From: Triatoma infestans
Lineage: Eukaryota; Arthropoda; Insecta; Hemiptera; Reduviidae
Direction: 5' to 3'
DNA: 64,000 nt
NCBI GenBank assembly: GCA_011037195.1
Contig: JAAEAF010014545.1
Span: forward strand, 1 to 64,000
Positions 55,849 through 64,000 of this stretch are shown here, piece by piece. The position numbers and the translations under genes were made by a program. A model generated the notes under the pieces. It ran no database searches, was not told the DNA's origin, and saw only the letters and a program-made list of their open reading frames with translations. Numbering within the stretch: the first letter of the stretch is position 1; each line of letters starts with the position of its first letter.

Positions 55849-57030
55849 ACATCAGATATACACATCAGATTTAAAATAGTGAGATTTATTTAATCTTGTT
55901 TTTATAATTAATATTCACACAATAACATTGACAACAATGACGTTATTATAGAAAAGAAATATTTAATAATACATTAGAAAGTTGATAAACATATGTACTA
56001 TTTACCAAACTAGAAAGGCCGTCATATCTGTAAGGGAGTTATCAGTATTAAATAATAACACAATATCAATAGCAATAGCGGCTATATTAACAATATTAGA
56101 TAATAATAATAAAATTACGGCAGGCAGGCAACAGCAGACCTGCCTGCTACATTGTCTGGCCACCATTTGTTAGAGCCCGCCACTTCGCCAACCAACCAAT
56201 TACTTAATTTCACCTAACAATATTTAATTATCTTGTTAATTTTTAACATTTTATTTAAATTAATAATTTTTAGAAAATGTAATAAATGTGCTTATCATTA
56301 TTATAAATTCTAACAAAATATGAAAAAATATTTATTTATAATTTTATAAGAATCAATTGGTTATTAATTTAGTTAAATTCTTGGTGACGGTGATCCCAAT
56401 CGTTGCTTCTTTATCCCTTCAGAATGGTCAAACTTGACCGCAGATGCTCGTGCAGTTTAATCATTGGTTCCGATTTTTTAAACAATTTACAAAAACAAAT
56501 TCATCCTTTTTGTTTTCCAAATTTTCTTTTTAAACAAAAATAATTGAGGCACAATTTTAGAATTAAGAAAATATTTCCATATATATATATAATTATATAT
56601 ATTCCATTTATATAATGAACTTGTTGTACCTTAATGGAAGAGAAATCTACCCTGACTAGTGCAGACAGATAATGGATTACTTTTCTTAATTATTACCTTA
56701 TAAATAATACTATTATATTTTACAAAAGCACTTTATTTTTATATATATTTAATTATATATATATATAATGTAACATATGTATTTAAAATGTACAAATTTT
56801 GGCAACATTTCAGAAGCTAGTAACAATTCAATTATTTCCAATAATGTACATACTTTTCATTTGTTTTAAGCACCAATATTTGCCAACAAAAACACACTAG
56901 CCAATAACTCTTGTTTTCAATGCAAAATTTAAAAATTAAATGTAATTTGTTGCCAAAAATTGGTAGCCTGGTTAAGAACTTCAACTCTACATAATATATA
57001 CAAATCAAATATACATGTTATAAATTAGGT
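55849..57030. other. Intergenic AT-rich region between convergent genes
   Basis: Separates the plus-strand unrecognised gene from the minus-strand WDR47 3' end. It contains AT microsatellites (56580-56600, 56740-56770) and a GC hairpin at 56120-56147. No gene seen. Confidence 0.5.
56120..56147. repeat. Perfect 9-bp hairpin
   Basis: GCAGGCAGG (56120-56128) and CCTGCCTGC (56139-56147) form a perfect stem with a 10-base loop in AT-rich intergenic DNA. No U-tract follows that would make it a terminator. Confidence 0.6.
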
Positions 57031-57036
57031 TTTATT
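57031..57036 (-). terminator. WDR47 polyadenylation signal
   Basis: AATAAA on the minus strand, 185 bases after the WDR47 stop codon at 57221-57223. Confidence 0.6.
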
Positions 57037-57220
57037 TGGGTTGACACACATTTCGATGGTCTCTGAATGCCTTTATCAAGTTATAGTACAGCGCGCAGCA
57101 GCACTTTCCAAGACAGTAAATGAGAGATTATTAATAATTTTTGTTAGTCCCAAGTTTGCGGCAATCAGATACCACCACGGTTTGAAACGCATTGAACGCG
57201 TGCGAAGAATAAAACAATCT

Positions 57221-63614
<6,394 letters not shown>

Positions 63615-63644
63615 TTAAAATACAATATAAAATATCTGGTGCGA

Positions 63645-63750
63645 CGGACCGACATGATTCATCATCCACTATTCATCCATCGATCTTTTCATCATCCAAC
63701 TTTTTATCCATCCAACTCCTTTATTCATCATCCAACTTTTTCTACTCCTA
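63645..63750. repeat. Imperfect CATCCA-type tandem repeat
   Basis: ATCATCCAACTTTTT and related words recur four to five times. Low-complexity intron sequence upstream of the WDR47 exon. Confidence 0.6.
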
Positions 63751-63879
63751 GAATTATGGCAACACAACCATGTGGCCATCACTTCCGATGTGGAACAATG
63801 ATATGTATTAAAGTAACTTTGTGTGAGATTGGCACTTAAAGAACGCATCGATAGGGCTCAAACACTCAATCTGCAGGCT

Positions 63880-64000
63880 TTTCCAAAATGAATTTTCTGG
63901 AAAAATGTTTCTAATAAAGTATCAGGCCTTCATGTATGTAGTAATTATCCAAAGAAAATTGTTGGAGCGTTTGGAAAAAAATTAGAAAAACTGAAAAAAA
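63880..64000 (-). repeat. Composite repeat, copy H (cut by window edge)
   Basis: Reverse orientation: AATGAATTTTCTGG, AAAATGTTTC, AAAATTGTTGGAGCGTTTGG and AAAACTGAAAAA match the subunit backbone in order. Confidence 0.5.

Overview
This is a stretch of animal nuclear genome, most likely an arthropod and probably an insect. Two conserved animal genes are split by phased introns, the DNA is AT-rich, and most of the window is transposon debris, dominated by non-LTR retrotransposons (LINEs). There is no bacterial-style operon, no CRISPR array and no rRNA or free-standing tRNA gene that I can support. I cannot name the species.

Host genes. (1) Catalase, plus strand, eight exons between 15678 and 25274. 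The N-terminal exons, which carry the catalytic histidine, are not in the window. (2) A short unrecognised gene, plus strand, modelled as three exons between 53436 and 55780, with an acidic, cysteine-containing C-terminus. (3) The last two coding exons of a WDR47 (nemitin)-like WD40 gene, minus strand, 63593 to 57221. The catalase and WDR47 introns are packed with mobile elements.

Layout. 1-577: end of a hAT/ZBED5-like DNA transposon. 578-15.6 kb: repeats, a LINE (1.6-3.6 kb, minus), an RTE LINE (4.4-7.5 kb, minus), two tRNA-derived SINEs and a Gypsy pol remnant (14.7-15.4 kb, minus). 15.7-25.3 kb: catalase, with an RTE-like LINE (18.4-21.7 kb), a rearranged Penelope-like element (21.7-23.1 kb) and another RTE piece (23.8-24.9 kb) in its introns. 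26.1-52.5 kb: what looks like one I-clade LINE cut into five collinear plus-strand pieces by later insertions. These insertions are two copies of a composite repeat (one carrying its own LINE), a block with a BEL/Pao element, an R1-like LINE, a Gypsy LTR and an RNase H LINE, and a full-length RTE with 12-bp target duplications. 53.4-55.8 kb: the unrecognised gene. 57.0-63.6 kb: the WDR47 3' end, whose intron holds an R2-superfamily LINE that contains a second LINE.

A recurring composite repeat ties the window together. It has short inverted termini (ACTTTCTCTTAC), a (TG)n microsatellite and tandem subunits of about 250-300 bp that each contain CCGGAAGT. At least eight full or partial copies occur on both strands. 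One copy (48257-49721) has flanking sequence that reveals an 8-bp target duplication. This family and the insertion stack it helps to date are the most interesting content here. I see no new enzymatic system.
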